Source of the DNA: Cannabis sativa | Lineage: Eukaryota > Streptophyta > Magnoliopsida > Rosales > Cannabaceae | DNA length: 64,000 bases | Assembly: GCF_029168945.1 (NCBI RefSeq) | Contig: NC_083601.1 | Coordinates: 39,235,660-39,299,659, forward strand | Reading direction: 5' to 3' | Shown here: one piece after another, positions 35,994 to 49,330 of the stretch | How the letters are laid out: every line of letters starts with the position of its first letter | Numbering within the stretch: position 1 is the first letter of the stretch | Notes under the pieces: generated by a model | The model's input: only the letters and a program-made list of their open reading frames with translations | Told to the model about the DNA's origin: nothing | The model's database searches: none | Made by a program: the position numbers and the translations under genes

Positions 35994-36564
35994 TCTCTTC
36001 TCAATGGAAACAAAAACAGAGAACTAATCGGAACGAAAGAAATTAATTATGTGGTTCATTTACCTCTTTTGATTGGAACAAAGCCGAGCCCAAACAAATC
36101 AGATTTTCAAGTATCAATACAACTTGTACAACCCATATTTGTTTTTTTTTTTTTTGTTAAGGTACAATTGTTTTATTTGAGATATCACCCTATATATGTT
36201 TATTAATTTAATGGAATATCTATAAACTCTATGTGTATATATAATTTATTGCTACATGTTTAGTGCGGATTATCTTCGTTTCTATTGATATTGCATCAAA
36301 GGGGGTTGCAAGCTCAAGTAGATCGATATCGAGTTCTAAGATACCAAAACATGAGAAACAAACTTCAATGCTCCTTGATAATCATCCAAATTATAATTAG
36401 ATGGTTAAATTACATTGAACAAATTCATTTGAAATAGTTAAAAAAAAAATAGACGAATCATTTAAAATAGTTTTTTTTTTTTGCTTTATTTTTCATTCAT
36501 TCATTATTTTATCATATTTCTAATTTAATTTTTGATTTTGAAATTCATTCAGTGATTTGGATTG

Positions 36565-36966
36565 GAGTTGATGTTTGCCATCTCAATCTTCAATTCATAA
36601 AACATTTTGTATTTCACATGGAGGAAGTGGTCCTATTGGTGTGAAGAAACACTTAGGCACTATATTTTCCTTCTCATCCAGTGGTAATTATAACATTTTT
36701 CCATTGAGAATATTTTGTTTTCTCCTGGTCACATTTTTAACGAGCTTAGTTTTTATAATAAAGGTACTTACCGGTGGCATTCCATTTAAAATATTCAGTT
36801 TTACCTCTCAGAACCGTTTCTGCTACACCTTGGGGTTATGACTTTAGGAGTTGTATATTTATTTATACTCTTAATATTCATTTTGCAAATTCAGAACACT
36901 GCTAGAATCGAGCCTGAAGATGTTGCCAAGCATCCAATGGACTACGGATTCCACGCACCATATCTA
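36565..36966 (+). pseudogene. Captured fragments of glycine decarboxylase P-protein gene
   Basis: Three pieces match the conserved C-terminal half of the P-protein (glycine dehydrogenase, decarboxylating) in the correct order: GVDVCHLNLQ then HGGSGPIGVKKHLG (36565-36660), TGGIP then PLRTVSATPWG (36766-36838), and NTARIEPEDVAKHPMDYGFH (36895-36955). The real enzyme is the mitochondrial PLP-dependent component of the glycine cleavage system. Here one-base shifts, stops and a lost active-site-proximal stretch make it a fragment. Intron-like sequence separates the pieces, so genomic DNA rather than cDNA was captured. Confidence 0.85.
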
Positions 36967-37096
36967 AATTATACAGTATATTATTTAGATACACGTAATA
37001 ATAATCTCACCTAATAACTAATAATATTTTTTCTTTAATTTTTAATTGTATCACTTTTAAATAATATAGAAAAAAAAACTAACATAAAATTTAGTA

Positions 37097-37124
37097 TACG
37101 TGCATCGCACGTACTTTTTGCTAG
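37097..37124 (+). other. Helitron 3' hairpin and CTAG end
   Basis: Stem TACGTGC/GCACGTA with a 3-base loop, then ctttttgCTAG. This is the usual subterminal hairpin plus CTRR end. Confidence 0.85.
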
Positions 37125-39660
37125 TATATATATAATTAACAATGAGAAACCAATAAATTGTATACAGTATATATATTTATATATAACTAAACCGTCAAGT
37201 TAATTACTTCGCAATCAGACTTATCTTAAGCTGTACTTATGGAAGCAAGTTACACGTAGTAATATATGTTATCCGATGATTCTGTTTATTAAAAACATAA
37301 AAGGGTTAGATTACTTTCATTTTTCATTATACGATTTGATTAGATTTTGAATGTTGTTTTTTAGTTTTTCTAAAGCCATCTCTATTTGTAAAATTTAAAT
37401 TTAGTGTTAAATCAACATAAAAAAATTACTATTTCAACACTAATTTTTTTTTTTTTAATTTTAATCACAACACTAAAAATTACACTAAATTTTATATTAT
37501 TTATTATTCTATTATTTTATTAATATAATAAGAATATTTTAATACTCAATATATATTATTATTTAATTTTTTTGGTGGCTATTTATAAGTATAATTTTAG
37601 TGTTATATTGTACTGAAATAAATATAAATACTCAATATATATAATTATTTAACTTTTTTGGTGGTTATTTATAAGTATAATTTTAGTGTTCTTTTGTACA
37701 TTGAAATAAATATAGTATAAAACTACACTATATTTAGTATTTTAGAGTTTGATTAGAGATACCTTACTCTCTTCTTGTAAAAGATCCCATTTCGCGCAAC
37801 TTTAAAACCAATTGAATTATTAAAAGGCTACAACTAATATATATGTGAATAAAGAATAATATATATATTAATTACTTGTTCAATTGTTTTTATTTGATTT
37901 TCTATAAATACCGACGAAGACGTACATTGTAGAGTATAAAATAAGTGGTAATAAATAGTGTTGTGCACTGAGAGTCGTAGCGTTTCATAACAAGACAAAT
38001 TAATAATCAAACTCCTTTTCACTAGCTCATTTTGTTTTTATGTTGACTAAGTGTCTTAAGTCCTACAATTTCATTTGTCCATCTTTTAAATCATACATAG
38101 AAGTTTATCTGTTTCTCTCTCTGCTAATACTCTTTTTTTTCTTTGAATTTTCCTCTACAAAATTACCGCAACAAAGGAAAAAGAAACGTTTTCCATTTTA
38201 TTATTTTGATAAAGTTGTGTGACGTATATATTATTTCCTATATCCATAATTTTTTACATAAAAGTTTTTACCTTTTTTTTTTGTATAAATTAATTTAATT
38301 CCTCAATATATAATTAAATTACCAACCACAATAAAATTTATAATTTATAATTACGCTCTCATACACTACAAAAAATCTTAATTTTAATTACAACAAAATT
38401 TATTGAATAATAAAAATTAAAAAATTTACATGATCACTTGTCATTCTCCAAAAATAGAAAGAACTTCTTAACATAAAATAAAAGAATAAAATAGTTTAGT
38501 TTCTAAATCAAATAAAAAAAATTATATTAAATTTTATAAATTTATTTTCTTAATGTTAGAACTTTCGGCGGCTTTTCTTTATAAGACAAAGTAATATTTT
38601 TTACTATAATTATTATTAATATTAAGCTAAGTAATTTAATAAACTCTTTCATAGTTTAAGTTTGATTAAAACTAATGTTTCTTTTTATTTTGTAAAGCGA
38701 TCAACAAATATAGTTGCTCACTCTTTCGCTAGAGCTGTTATATCCCACCCTAATCGTCGTTTCAACTTGAACAATGTTCCTGTTGAGTTGTTGTCTTGTT
38801 TGATAACTAAATTAATCATTTAATAAAATGATGATTTTATTTTTAAAAAAAAAGGTAATTTAACTTTAATATATATTGCTTGAAATATTATCATATTATA
38901 AAATTATTATTTTTATCATCACTAGTAATAATACTTTATGTTTAATGCTTTTTTATATATATATATAACAATATTATAAAGTATATTTTTTAATTAAGAA
39001 AATTAATCAGAAAAAATATTAGTCTAGATTATAATTGTAAATCTCAAAGATTAATGTTGATAAAATTGTTGTTGTGGACAGAATGTAGCTAAAAAATGTA
39101 AATATTACTTAATAACAGGTTATGTTGATATATTATCATATTATAATTATTTATAATTTATAAATATGTGTTCCTATTATTTTATTAATAATTTTTTTAA
39201 AAAATAAAATAAGTATATCTTTGCACTTTGTTTTCATTTAATATTTATGGACTAATAATATTTATTGATATCCTTATATTTATTTATAATTTTAATATGA
39301 AAAACTTATCTTGAAAATTATATTAAATCGAAGAAAACTTTTTAATGAATTAATGCTCCCATATTTCCGCAAACACCAGACTCTATTATTGATCCCAGCT
39401 TTTATTGAATGCTACTACTCATATCTATCCTATTCCTCATAAATTTTCTCAGCATTGTTTTTCATTAATTGTTTTAATAATATTTGACCCAACTGTTTTG
39501 AAAGGGAAAATAAACTATAATGTGTTATCCGTACATACTACAAATATATCACTAATCAATTAAGCAAAATAGCTAAAAGTACTAACATACCCTCTCATTA
39601 CAAAGACGCATAGTTATGTAGTGGACAAAAGATAATCACCTTTCCAGTGGCAAATTAGTC
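37125..39660. other. AT-rich intergenic with a MITE-like region
   Basis: Contains an imperfect tandem duplication of about 86 bp (37541-37626 and 37627-37713, each starting aatactcaatatatat) within a region bounded by gccatctctatttgta (from 37376) and its imperfect inverse near 37750. No gene seen. Confidence 0.5.
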
Positions 39661-39684
39661 ATTTCTCATCAATATATTACGACA

Positions 39685-39791
39685 CACGTGGATTGTTGAG
39701 GATGGAGAAACGCCGTGAACTCGCTCTAATAAAATAAACGGGATTGAAATATAATACGAAGCCTAGCAATAGATGAAAGAGGGGGCACGTG
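39685..39791. promoter_or_regulatory. Two G-box/ABRE motifs upstream of the MYB gene
   Basis: CACGTG at 39685-39690 (acacacgtggatt) and at 39786-39791 (ggcacgtgtcag), 650-760 bp before the MYB start. This ACGTG context binds bZIP factors of the ABF/ABI5 type. TATA candidates nearer the gene are TATTTATA (40243-40250) and catataaatata (40301-40312). Confidence 0.5.
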
Positions 39792-40444
39792 TCAGTAACC
39801 CACGTTGCTGACAGCTAATATGAATCCAGAAAGCAAGGAGTAACACGCTCCCGCCGGAAAATGATGGCCTAATAATAATACCATCTAAAATCAAATATCA
39901 CAACGAAAATATTAAAGAGAGTCATAAACATATTGAAATAAATTAATACTTAATTATTTCCTTTTCTTTATGTATACAAAATAGAAAAATGAAAAAGGTG
40001 ACTAAAAGTGAGGGAGAGAGAGGTGTGAGAAACATGATGATTGGATTTGGGGGATTATATTTATTTAATTAATGTGTAAGTATTTGTATTATATGAAGTG
40101 TTACTATAAATAAAAATACAGGTATACAAATTTTCTGAAAGGTAAAAGGACACGCGTACATCTCCATAGTGATCTAAAACAGAGGACGGCACCGAATCCT
40201 TTTGACTTCAGCAAGTTTCTTACCCTTAATCCTTTTGCTTCCTATTTATACCAAGTACGTCGCTTACGGACCCTACAAACCCATCTCTCTCTTCTCTTTT
40301 CATATAAATATATATAATCTTCCCTCTCTACTCCTAAATACAATTACATTTATAATAAGCTATAATTAGAAAGAACTCTTGGATATAGATTGAGCATAAT
40401 AGCATTTGATTGGAATATAAAGGAACATTTTCACATATACCAAT

Positions 40445-41571
40445 ATGGGTAGAGCACCGTGTTGTGATAAAAATGGGCTCAAGAAAGGGCCTTGGACTCC
40501 TGAAGAAGATCAAAAACTAGTTGATTATATTCAGAAACATGGATATGGTAACTGGAGGACACTTCCCAAAAATGCAGGTATGTATATTTTATTAGTTACG
40601 TCCTTTAATTTGTTTCTCATGATGTACATATATATATATAGTACATATGCGTGGTGTTTAATTATTTACTATATACTAATTCATACTAAATTTATGTATA
40701 ACAGGACTTCAAAGGTGTGGAAAGAGCTGTAGACTTCGATGGACAAACTATCTCAGACCAGATATCAAAAGAGGACGATTTTCTTTTGAAGAGGAAGAGA
40801 CAATTATTCAACTCCACAGTATTTTGGGAAACAAGTAAGCGCTAAATTTTCTTAAATCTTTTGAAAAAAATAGCTCACATTTCATTTTCCTATTTGATAA
40901 AATTACGAGTGTTTTTCCTAATATAATATTTATTGTGTCTTTTCTTTAGATGGTCTGCTATTGCTGCTCGGTTACCAGGAAGAACTGACAATGAAATAAA
41001 AAATTACTGGAACACCCACATTAGAAAACGGCTCCTCCGAATGGGAATTGATCCAGTGACTCACAGTCCTAGGCTAGATCTCCTAGACCTCTCCTCCATT
41101 CTAAGCTCTTCATTCTACAACTCATCTCATCATCATCAGATGAGCCACATGAGCAGGTTCTTAGGAGTCCAACCAGCAGCTGTAATGAACCCTGAACTTC
41201 TAAAACTAGCCACTTCTCTCATGTCTTCCTCAAATAACAACAATTCTCAACAACGTGGGAATACTTCATCATCAACAAACCAAAACAGTAACACCACTAC
41301 TTTCTACTTCCAAAACTCCCAACAAGAAGTTGTCGATCACCAAAACCAGCTTTATAACAACATTAATCAATTCCAACAACAAGTACTGTACCAACCTAAC
41401 CAACTCCATGAAATCTCACAACCTGGTTGCCCCACTACTACTACAAGTACTTTAGATCACGTGTCTTGTGCCCCACTTTCTAATGATGAACTAGTACATC
41501 AGGACCTATCAAATTTCACAAATTTCAGTTCCCCAAGTTCCCAAATCAGTCATGAATGGCAAAGTAGTAGT

Positions 41572-41608
<37 letters not shown>

Positions 41609-41961
41609 ATGGGATGCCTTCAAATTTTACGGAAGCAGATCACTATGCTCCGAGTTTACCGGGTTACAGTTCTTACAGTACTTATCATGATAATCATAAT
41701 TATCATCATCAACAACCTACGGTGATTGATCCCTCAACGGAGAGCTACCAGTCAAATCAAAACTTTAGTTTTACTACTACTACATCGGTTTTGTCTACTC
41801 CTTCTTCGAGTCCTACGGCGTTGAATTCGAATAATTCGACCAATTATTTGAATAGTACTACTTGTTCAACTGAGGATGAACCGGAGAGCTATTGCAGCAG
41901 TATGTTGAAGTTTGAAATCTCAGATATCTTGGATGTTAATGAATTTAATTATGTAATGTAA
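40445..41961 (+). CDS. R2R3-MYB transcription factor, subgroup 11 type (MYB41/74/102)
   Basis: Three exons, 40445-40577, 40705-40834 and 40950-41961, with intron positions usual for R2R3-MYB genes; 424 residues. R2 tryptophans at 17, 37 and 57; R3 has Phe70 then Trp89 and Trp108. The N-terminus [18 protein letters not shown] and the linker after R3, [20 protein letters not shown], with a C-terminal [23 protein letters not shown] motif, place it with Arabidopsis MYB102, MYB74, MYB41 and relatives. These respond to ABA, osmotic stress or wounding, and some promote suberin or cuticle gene expression. The C-terminal half is rich in Asn, Gln, Ser, His and Thr and contains a run of 12 Thr (296-307). 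Which of the three Arabidopsis genes is orthologous cannot be settled by eye. Confidence 0.93.
41572..41607 (+). repeat. Coding (ACA)12 microsatellite
   Basis: Twelve ACA units encode Thr 296-307 of the MYB protein. Likely length-polymorphic between cultivars. Confidence 0.9.
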
Positions 41962-44900
41962 ATCATGATTAGAACTATTACGGATTATAACTGATCCAGG
42001 AGAAGGATTTTTTTTAATTTAATTTTCTATTTTTCAAAAATGTTTAGGGTCTTGGGTTTGGTGGTGGTATTGATGCGTGTAAAATTTACTAATAATTAAT
42101 TGTTTTTTTCTTTTTTAATCTTCGTAAGCCTTACTGTATCGGGAAGAAAAAGATCTAGCTGTTAGTATTTTCTTAATGGAAAATTTCCATTATTGAGATT
42201 ATGTTTTCTTGTCCTTTTCTCCCTCTTTATTTTCAATATCTTATTTATATGTTTTCTAATTTTTATTATATAAATAATTGTTTTACGTCAGTGTGATAAG
42301 AATCATATATATTTATTAATGAATGTATTAATTATATTTCAAGGACTTTCTACTTATATATATAAATGAAATAGACCTACTCAACAAAACAAGACCACTC
42401 ATTACTATAAATAACACTTTATCTTACAAAATAATGTTGTTTATAAATTCGTAGTCACTAGAAGCTCACTAATTTAATAAATGTGACAGCATGTAACTGA
42501 TATATTATGTACAGATTTTATAAGAAAAACTATAATTATATACAAAATAAAATGATTAATTATTAAATTCCTTTCCCAAACGTATGAGACGTTAATATAT
42601 ATATATTTTTTTTTGAGAAACGCGCGTTAATATTTCTATTTGATGCAAGAAATAGACCCCTACAAAATAATTAAACACAATATATATATTCTTTGTAAGG
42701 AACACAATATATAAATATGAGAAATGTTAAAGGGCAGTATTGGTGCTTAACACCTTCCTCCGTGTCAATATCGTTATTGGTCCAACTAAGTATCATGTCC
42801 CATATAATTTAATATAATAGCTTTTAGAGAATATCGCTAACTAATCGCAAGAGGTGCCTAACAATGTTATATATATATATATATAGTTTACGGAAACGTA
42901 GGAAAAAAATGTAAGGTTTCTCGGAATCCGACAATACTAGTTCATTGGTTCCGGCATAACAAGCCGGAGATTTGTATATAAGTACTGACACGTGTACTTC
43001 TACTTGTGTGGCTATTGGTCCCTTTCACGTATAATAAAGTAATAATTTTGCATGGAGGGCCTATTATCATTGTAATGTGAGTTTGACGAAACCAATACCA
43101 TACGTGTCAAGACAAGAGCGGTGACCCTTGTTAGGGGACCACTTTAAAAATAAAAGGGCAGTGTTTCTTTTTATTAAAAATTTTGGCATGGGTCTTGTGC
43201 TTGGTTTGGCTCTTTTATCCTATTATTTAATACCCCAATGTCAAACCAGGAACCTAATGTTAATTACCTCATACTGGAGACACGTGGACTCAATAATACA
43301 GTTTGTGGGGCCTTAAAAGGGTGTGATGTAACTTGTTGACCACTTGATCCGGTTACCAAAGGAGGGAACCAAACGAAAGAGGGGGCGGGAGAGGTGGGGT
43401 CTTATATCCAGTTGCCTTTTGGTCCCTTTTTGACTGAAGACTTAGATTAGGGAACAACATATATACACATATATATGATATCTTTGGTCTTTTTACAATA
43501 ATGATTACCCAATATCATGAGATATAAAGTACAATAGTTGTACTGTTATTAGATATATCGCCATATTCCGCAATGACATCTTTTCTCTCCTAGCACTTTT
43601 AGAAAAAATCTTATTGTTATATATTTTTTAACAAGGTGTGAATTTGATTTTTTTGCATTCAAACTAAGAGATCCTTTCCAAAAGAAAAAGCTCTTTACAT
43701 GAAAAAGATTCCTTACTTTTTATTTTTCTTTCTTTTTTTCCTATCTAGTTTACTGTTAATGAAATTCGCACATGTATATTTAATTATAATTTTCCTTACA
43801 ATTATGTATAGTCTCCACTTTTATTGAAAAAATAAAATTTTAATGATATTCAATTATAGCCTATACATATATAGGTAGCAAAGATTGTTAGAATTTGAGA
43901 ATAAGATGAATGGAGTTTCATTTTAAAATTAATTGTTAATGGGAGGAGTAACCCATTCATCTTATATATTACAATTTATTTCTACACAATAATATAAGAC
44001 TAACTCTAATAAAAATTATGTAACAAAGTCTGCATAACATTATAATTTATAAGTAGCACCAAATATATTTTTAGTTAATTTCCTGGTTTGTACTTCTTAT
44101 TTGAATAAAGGGCAACATCAATATATAGTCAATAATATATATAATTTTCAACAAAAAGTACCATAATTAGTAAAATATAATGATGATCGATCATTTTTAT
44201 TTTCAAACTTGAAAGCACGATATCCTGAGGCCAACACAAGCCATGGGAGTACTATTAATTAGCTATAGTTAATAATTTTTGACTTAAACGATGATCCACT
44301 ATTTTACCAAAATGGAAGCAAATTCAAAAATTACTTTCAAATTTCGGCTACGAATTCAACTGAGTTGCACTATAATAATGTGGCATATATGTACATCTTT
44401 TTCAGGAAATGGTTAATGTATAGCTTTTTAGCAATCATGATAGCTAGCAAGCAAAAGTTCATAATAATACCATATATATATATATATGGTCCTAATTCGA
44501 TATCGTCTCGTTGAATGTTTTCGGCTTTGGACTTATTAAGAATGATGAGTTCAATATCAAAAAGAAAAGAAAACCTCTTTAATTTGTCTCAAAAAGCGGG
44601 TCCCTTTTGTTTTTATTTATGGCATGATCGTCGCGCCACACCATATATAATCCTAAATGTCTCCAAATGAATGTCTTTCTCCACACGTCTCTAACATATC
44701 TCTTTAATCTTTATATATATAAGTGTGTGTATGTGTTACACTGCTTCAGTCTCTACTCCACACATGTAATATTTATCACATTTAAATCGTTATTAATTCA
44801 TCATAATTTTTTCTTCTTTTCTAGATCTCTATAATATTTTTGTTCGATTGCGTGTTCAATATTAATTTATATTATTGACGGTGCATACATGCATGTGTAT

Positions 44901-47900
44901 GATGTCAATTATAAATGAATAGTCTCTCTTTTTTTTTTCTTTTTACTGTGATCGAATAATGCATCCATTGTTATATATGTTCAGTGTAATTAATGAATGA
45001 ACAAGTGCAAGTATGTATAGCTGCAGCTGTATAATAAATTTATATAAATGGTCAACTAAACTAACGAGAAACACACAACAACCACAAATGAAACTGAGTA
45101 GCTACAAAGAGAGCCTTCATTAATTCCATCACTCTATCTCTATACTTGCCGAATAGAAACTTGGATGGAAGGTCAAAGCCTCATCAGTTACGTAAGCCAT
45201 ACATCATTTATACGTCTTTGTTTTTTTCTTGCATATGATGATGACTCACGCCCCAGTATTGACCTTTATTTTGGTACAATAATAATATCAAGGCATGGTA
45301 TATAGCACAAAAAGCTAATAATCATTAATCATGATCATGTAAATTTATTGTAATTGAAAAGATATAATTTGGATGGTGTGATACGTGTCCACATGTAAAG
45401 ACAAATTTTTGGCATATAGGGTTATTGGCTACGTAGTTTGAATACCATCGTGTAGCTAGCCGACCATAGTACACAAAAATAAGACATAGACGACCAGACC
45501 ATTTTCCAACCCTCTCTTTCCTTATCGACCGCCCAAAGAAAAAGCCCTTCATTGTTTTGAATATATGTAGTAAACTCTTAAAAGTGAGTTTATGTCTCTG
45601 CGTGCCTATTCATTTTTTTTCTTCCTTCTCTTTATATATATTCCATATAATTATTAGTCCATGTTTTCTTTAATTATCTCCATACATTTCTGAGATTATG
45701 ATAACGCCGTACTATTTATTGTCTATATGAAAATTAAAACTACTGGAAAAATATGTGCACTCATCAAACGCGAAATTGTTAATTAATTATGAGCGAATTG
45801 GGCCTGATATTCCTGACAATTTTAGTTTGAAAAGTGATCTGCAAAATTTACTTGAAAATATAAAATTATATTTGTATGAATTGCATGTCATTATATATTG
45901 CCTTGTCACGGATTGTGGCTACATATGTCCAATTTATATTTTGGTTTTAAATGAAAACTGTCGGTGCGTGGGAGAAATTAACAAAATATTGAAATTTAAT
46001 ATGTAAAATAGTCACACTCAGTCTAGCTACTCTATGCTGCGACTATGATCATCGCATAATATAAATTTATGGTTGCATAATTTTTAGTTGCTTTGTGCAA
46101 TCATTCATAATTATTTTGCAAAGAAATTTTTTTATAAAGTTATTTTATTAATAAAAAATTTCATATTACAAAATACTCTCCACTCATGAGTAGGTAAAAG
46201 CAGAAAAACAAGCGGTCATTTGTAACCTTAACACAGTTTATCTTTGAAATTCGGATGGAGACATCTCCTCTTACTGACTCTGTATAGCATAATTACCTTA
46301 ATATATAATTGGAATTGCAACCGTTCACAAATGTCTTTAATTAGTTTTGAATTTTAATCTATTAATTAGTGTAAAATCTCTCAACGCGTAAATGATAATA
46401 GTAATTAGGGATGAGGAAAATGTTTGTTCAAGAGTAGCTAATAATATTAGCATGCCGCCAGTAATAATAAGTAAAAAGGGATCTCATACATTATATTATA
46501 ATAAAATAATGTATCTCACTCTTCCTTTGTTTATTTATTTTTCCTCCAACATGGCCTAGTTGCAGTGATATCTTTCTTTCTATGTATAGCTGCTAATGCT
46601 AATAATATGCTATATATATGAAATTAATGTTCTAAATCGACAGACTTTTCCTTACGTTAGTAGGTCCAGTACGAAGACTTCGTGATTGTGACGCAGATTA
46701 ATTTTCACACCATTTATTAGATATATAGTTGTCGCAGTCATATATGATGCCAGAGCTGCTCGTTCTATTTTATCCAATAATTATTAAAAATAGTATGAAG
46801 AAATTAAATAACTAATATACATCAATACATATACAGAAATAGCATTATAAATAGAGCAATTTACGTACTATAAAATTTGATTACATGTTTAATATATGAG
46901 AACTTATGTATGAATACTCTACGAGAGATGCACCTTCAGCACTCTCTTTTATAAATTTATCATACATTAATTTTTTATTATTTTATTTCAGGCCTTTTTA
47001 ATTATAAGATCTGAACTCTATAGTGTTATATTTCTATAGGGAAAATTAATTTACAAAACTTTTAAGTTTGATATATAAGTATATCTTTATTGGTTCGTCA
47101 ACATGGTGTAAACAATATTCTCTCTAACACCCATTTGTGACTTGGTCCTCCGATATCTGTAAATATGTATTTGTTGTGCTAGCCTCACTTATGTTTTTTT
47201 TTGGGCTTTTTAATATAAAAGTTGTGACGTACAGTCATAGAAAAATGAAGAAATTACACTCTATACTCTTTTTGTCTTCTTTTATTTTTACCCTCTTTTT
47301 TAAAGTCTATCATTTTTACCTCTTTTTTTTAAACATTGTACCAATTTTGTCCCTGTCACTTCAAGATACTCTCCATGTGACTCTCTTATGTCAGAGTATT
47401 TTAGGTACAATACATATAAAAAGAGGTATGTTTCAATTAAATATAAAATTAGAGGTAAATTTGATTAATTGATTAATAAAAGTGGTATTTTTGCACTTAT
47501 CCCTAGAAAAATATGAGTTGTGTCGTATGGTACAACAATTTTATATGGTAGGCTCGATACGGCCCGTAAGTCCAGTAATTTTGTATCATATTTTATTCGG
47601 AGAACCTTTTTTCTCAAATAGATCAACTTATTTTTTTATACGGGCTCAAATTTGTGTTCTATATTTTTGTATTTTTATTACAATGAGCTAAATACTAAAA
47701 TATATGTACTTTATAGTTTTAATAAATTTTATATCTTTTTCAATAATAGTTGCACACAATTATATAAAAAATAATTATAATTATTATAATTTGAATATTA
47801 CAATCATGTTAATTGATAAATAATATTGATATTATCAAATTATTGGGCTTCTTAATGTATTATGCTTTCGAGTAATCTATTCGTGCTTACATATTTGTTT

Positions 47901-47959
47901 ACCACAATAAATTTACTAATTTTTATTTTTATATTACCAATTATTTCAATATAACAGTA
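41962..47959. other. Intergenic, no gene recognised
   Basis: AT-rich with TA microsatellites (for example 42870-42885 and 44473-44487). Short open frames here have biased, low-complexity translations and no family motif. A repeat copy at 42723-42868 is listed separately. Confidence 0.5.
42723..42868 (+). repeat. MITE-like repeat, copy 1
   Basis: Its reverse complement matches 60195-60382: shared text includes attatattaaattatatggga, gatactta(g/a)tt and ccaataac-type words in the same order. The ends contain ggtgcttaacacc and ggtgcctaaca. No coding capacity. Confidence 0.6.
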
Positions 47960-49330
47960 AATTACAGGTCGATTCCACGAGAACTATTATCAAATTATCA
48001 TTCATAAATTAGTAACAAGAATTAAAAAATGAGTTCTTATAATTATATAAAGATTAAACAATAAACTAGAATGCAAATAAAGATATTACGCTATTAAGAA
48101 ATAGTTAAGAGTCAATCTTCACCCTCAACAATCATTCAATATCAATAATAATAAAAATTATTCTGATTTCCCAATTAAATTATTAACTCCACAAAAAGCG
48201 CTAAGCAATCAATTTTTCGAATCTTCCTATTACAATTAATCATCAAGGTGAAATGCTTAATAATTAAATCTTTTTTATTAAGCAATAGATCCACGAAACA
48301 TGCAATCTATTTAAACTAAGAAAATTATTAATTTCTATGGAGATAAGTTAATTTATTTAACAAATCAATAGAGCATATAATTCATTTAACTTAGATTCTA
48401 TTTTTCATCACAATCAATGATACATTTGACATTACTATTATAATTGTAAATTATCACTTTATTTAAAATCCTAAACTATTAGGTGAGAAGTAATTCTAAG
48501 ATAATAGTATAATAATGAAAAATCTTAATTAGTTGTACACCTAATAAGAATTCACAATATTCAAGAATAGAAACAATTTAATATGAGAGAAATCAATAAT
48601 AACATCCATTATTAACAATCAAAAATTCATGTTTTAGGATTTTGAAATAACTTACGCTTGACTAAAAAGAAACTACTCTACAATCACAACTATAATCATA
48701 AACATAATCATAATTAATTAAAAATTAAAGAAATTTGGGGAAAGAAAAGAACTTGATGAATAATTAGTGATGTAATCTCCCTCTTCTCCATTTGTTATGG
48801 GTTTCTTCCTCAAAAATGCAGTCTAAAAGTTGCTAAAAACGAACCCTATAAGTCCTATAAATACTCCTAAAAATCCTATGATTTAAAAAAAAGAAAGATA
48901 AAATTTGAAAAAAAAATTAGAATCATGCTCTCGCAGCGAAGGGAAGTGCTCGCCGCGGCCATGACTTGTTGCCGAAATTTTTTGTCGCGTGTTCAGATTT
49001 GTATATTGGTCATGACTTCTTCAATACAACTCAGAATTGGATGATTGAAGATGTTCCGGAAAGCTAAGAACGAGATCTAAAATTTTCATGTTCAATCTGC
49101 TTCCAAGGTCGTCGAAATTTACAATAAGTTTTGCCTTGTAAAATCGAGCTCCTTGACTTCCACTATTTTTCATTAAAATGTGCTAAAATCTATCCAAATT
49201 AATGACTCCAAATGCATGATTAGTCTTTAAAATAGTCTAATAAATTATAATCACACTAATCAATATTTTGAAAAATCAATTTAAGAATATTAATACATAA
49301 ATTGGTTATATTTATAAGAAAAAATACCGA
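47960..49330 (-). repeat. Unnamed dispersed repeat, copy D
   Basis: Opposite orientation to copies A and C (19540-22040). Starts caggtcgattccacgaga, as the partial copy at 20860 does, and carries the matching aaccctataagtcc and GC-rich ctcgcagcgaaggg / ctcgccgcggcc segment near 48930-48962. Flanked by gtcgtg-rich text at 47520-47575 and 49330-49520 that may be part of the same or a host element. Confidence 0.45.

Larger units (their letters stand above)
34996..37124 (+). mobile_element. Non-autonomous Helitron carrying host gene fragments
   Basis: Begins TCTATTCTATATAAAGTG after a host A and ends CTAG before a host T, as Helitrons do at AT sites. Near the 3' end is a 7-bp-arm hairpin, TACGTGC-atc-GCACGTA (37097-37113), 11 bases before the CTAG end (37124). 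A second 5'-end-like sequence, TCTATTTTATATAAAATG, occurs at 35189, so a shorter or nested element is possible. It encodes no helicase, and it carries pieces of at least one host gene. Confidence 0.85.

Noticed and set aside
44700..45200. Possible microRNA precursor in the gap after the MYB gene
   Set aside because: No stretch matched a known plant miRNA that I could recognise, and no convincing long stem was visible by eye.
47137..47691. Two adjacent open frames (111 and 69 codons)
   Set aside because: Phe/Leu/Ile-rich translations of T-rich DNA, with no splice context, motif or homologue I recognise.
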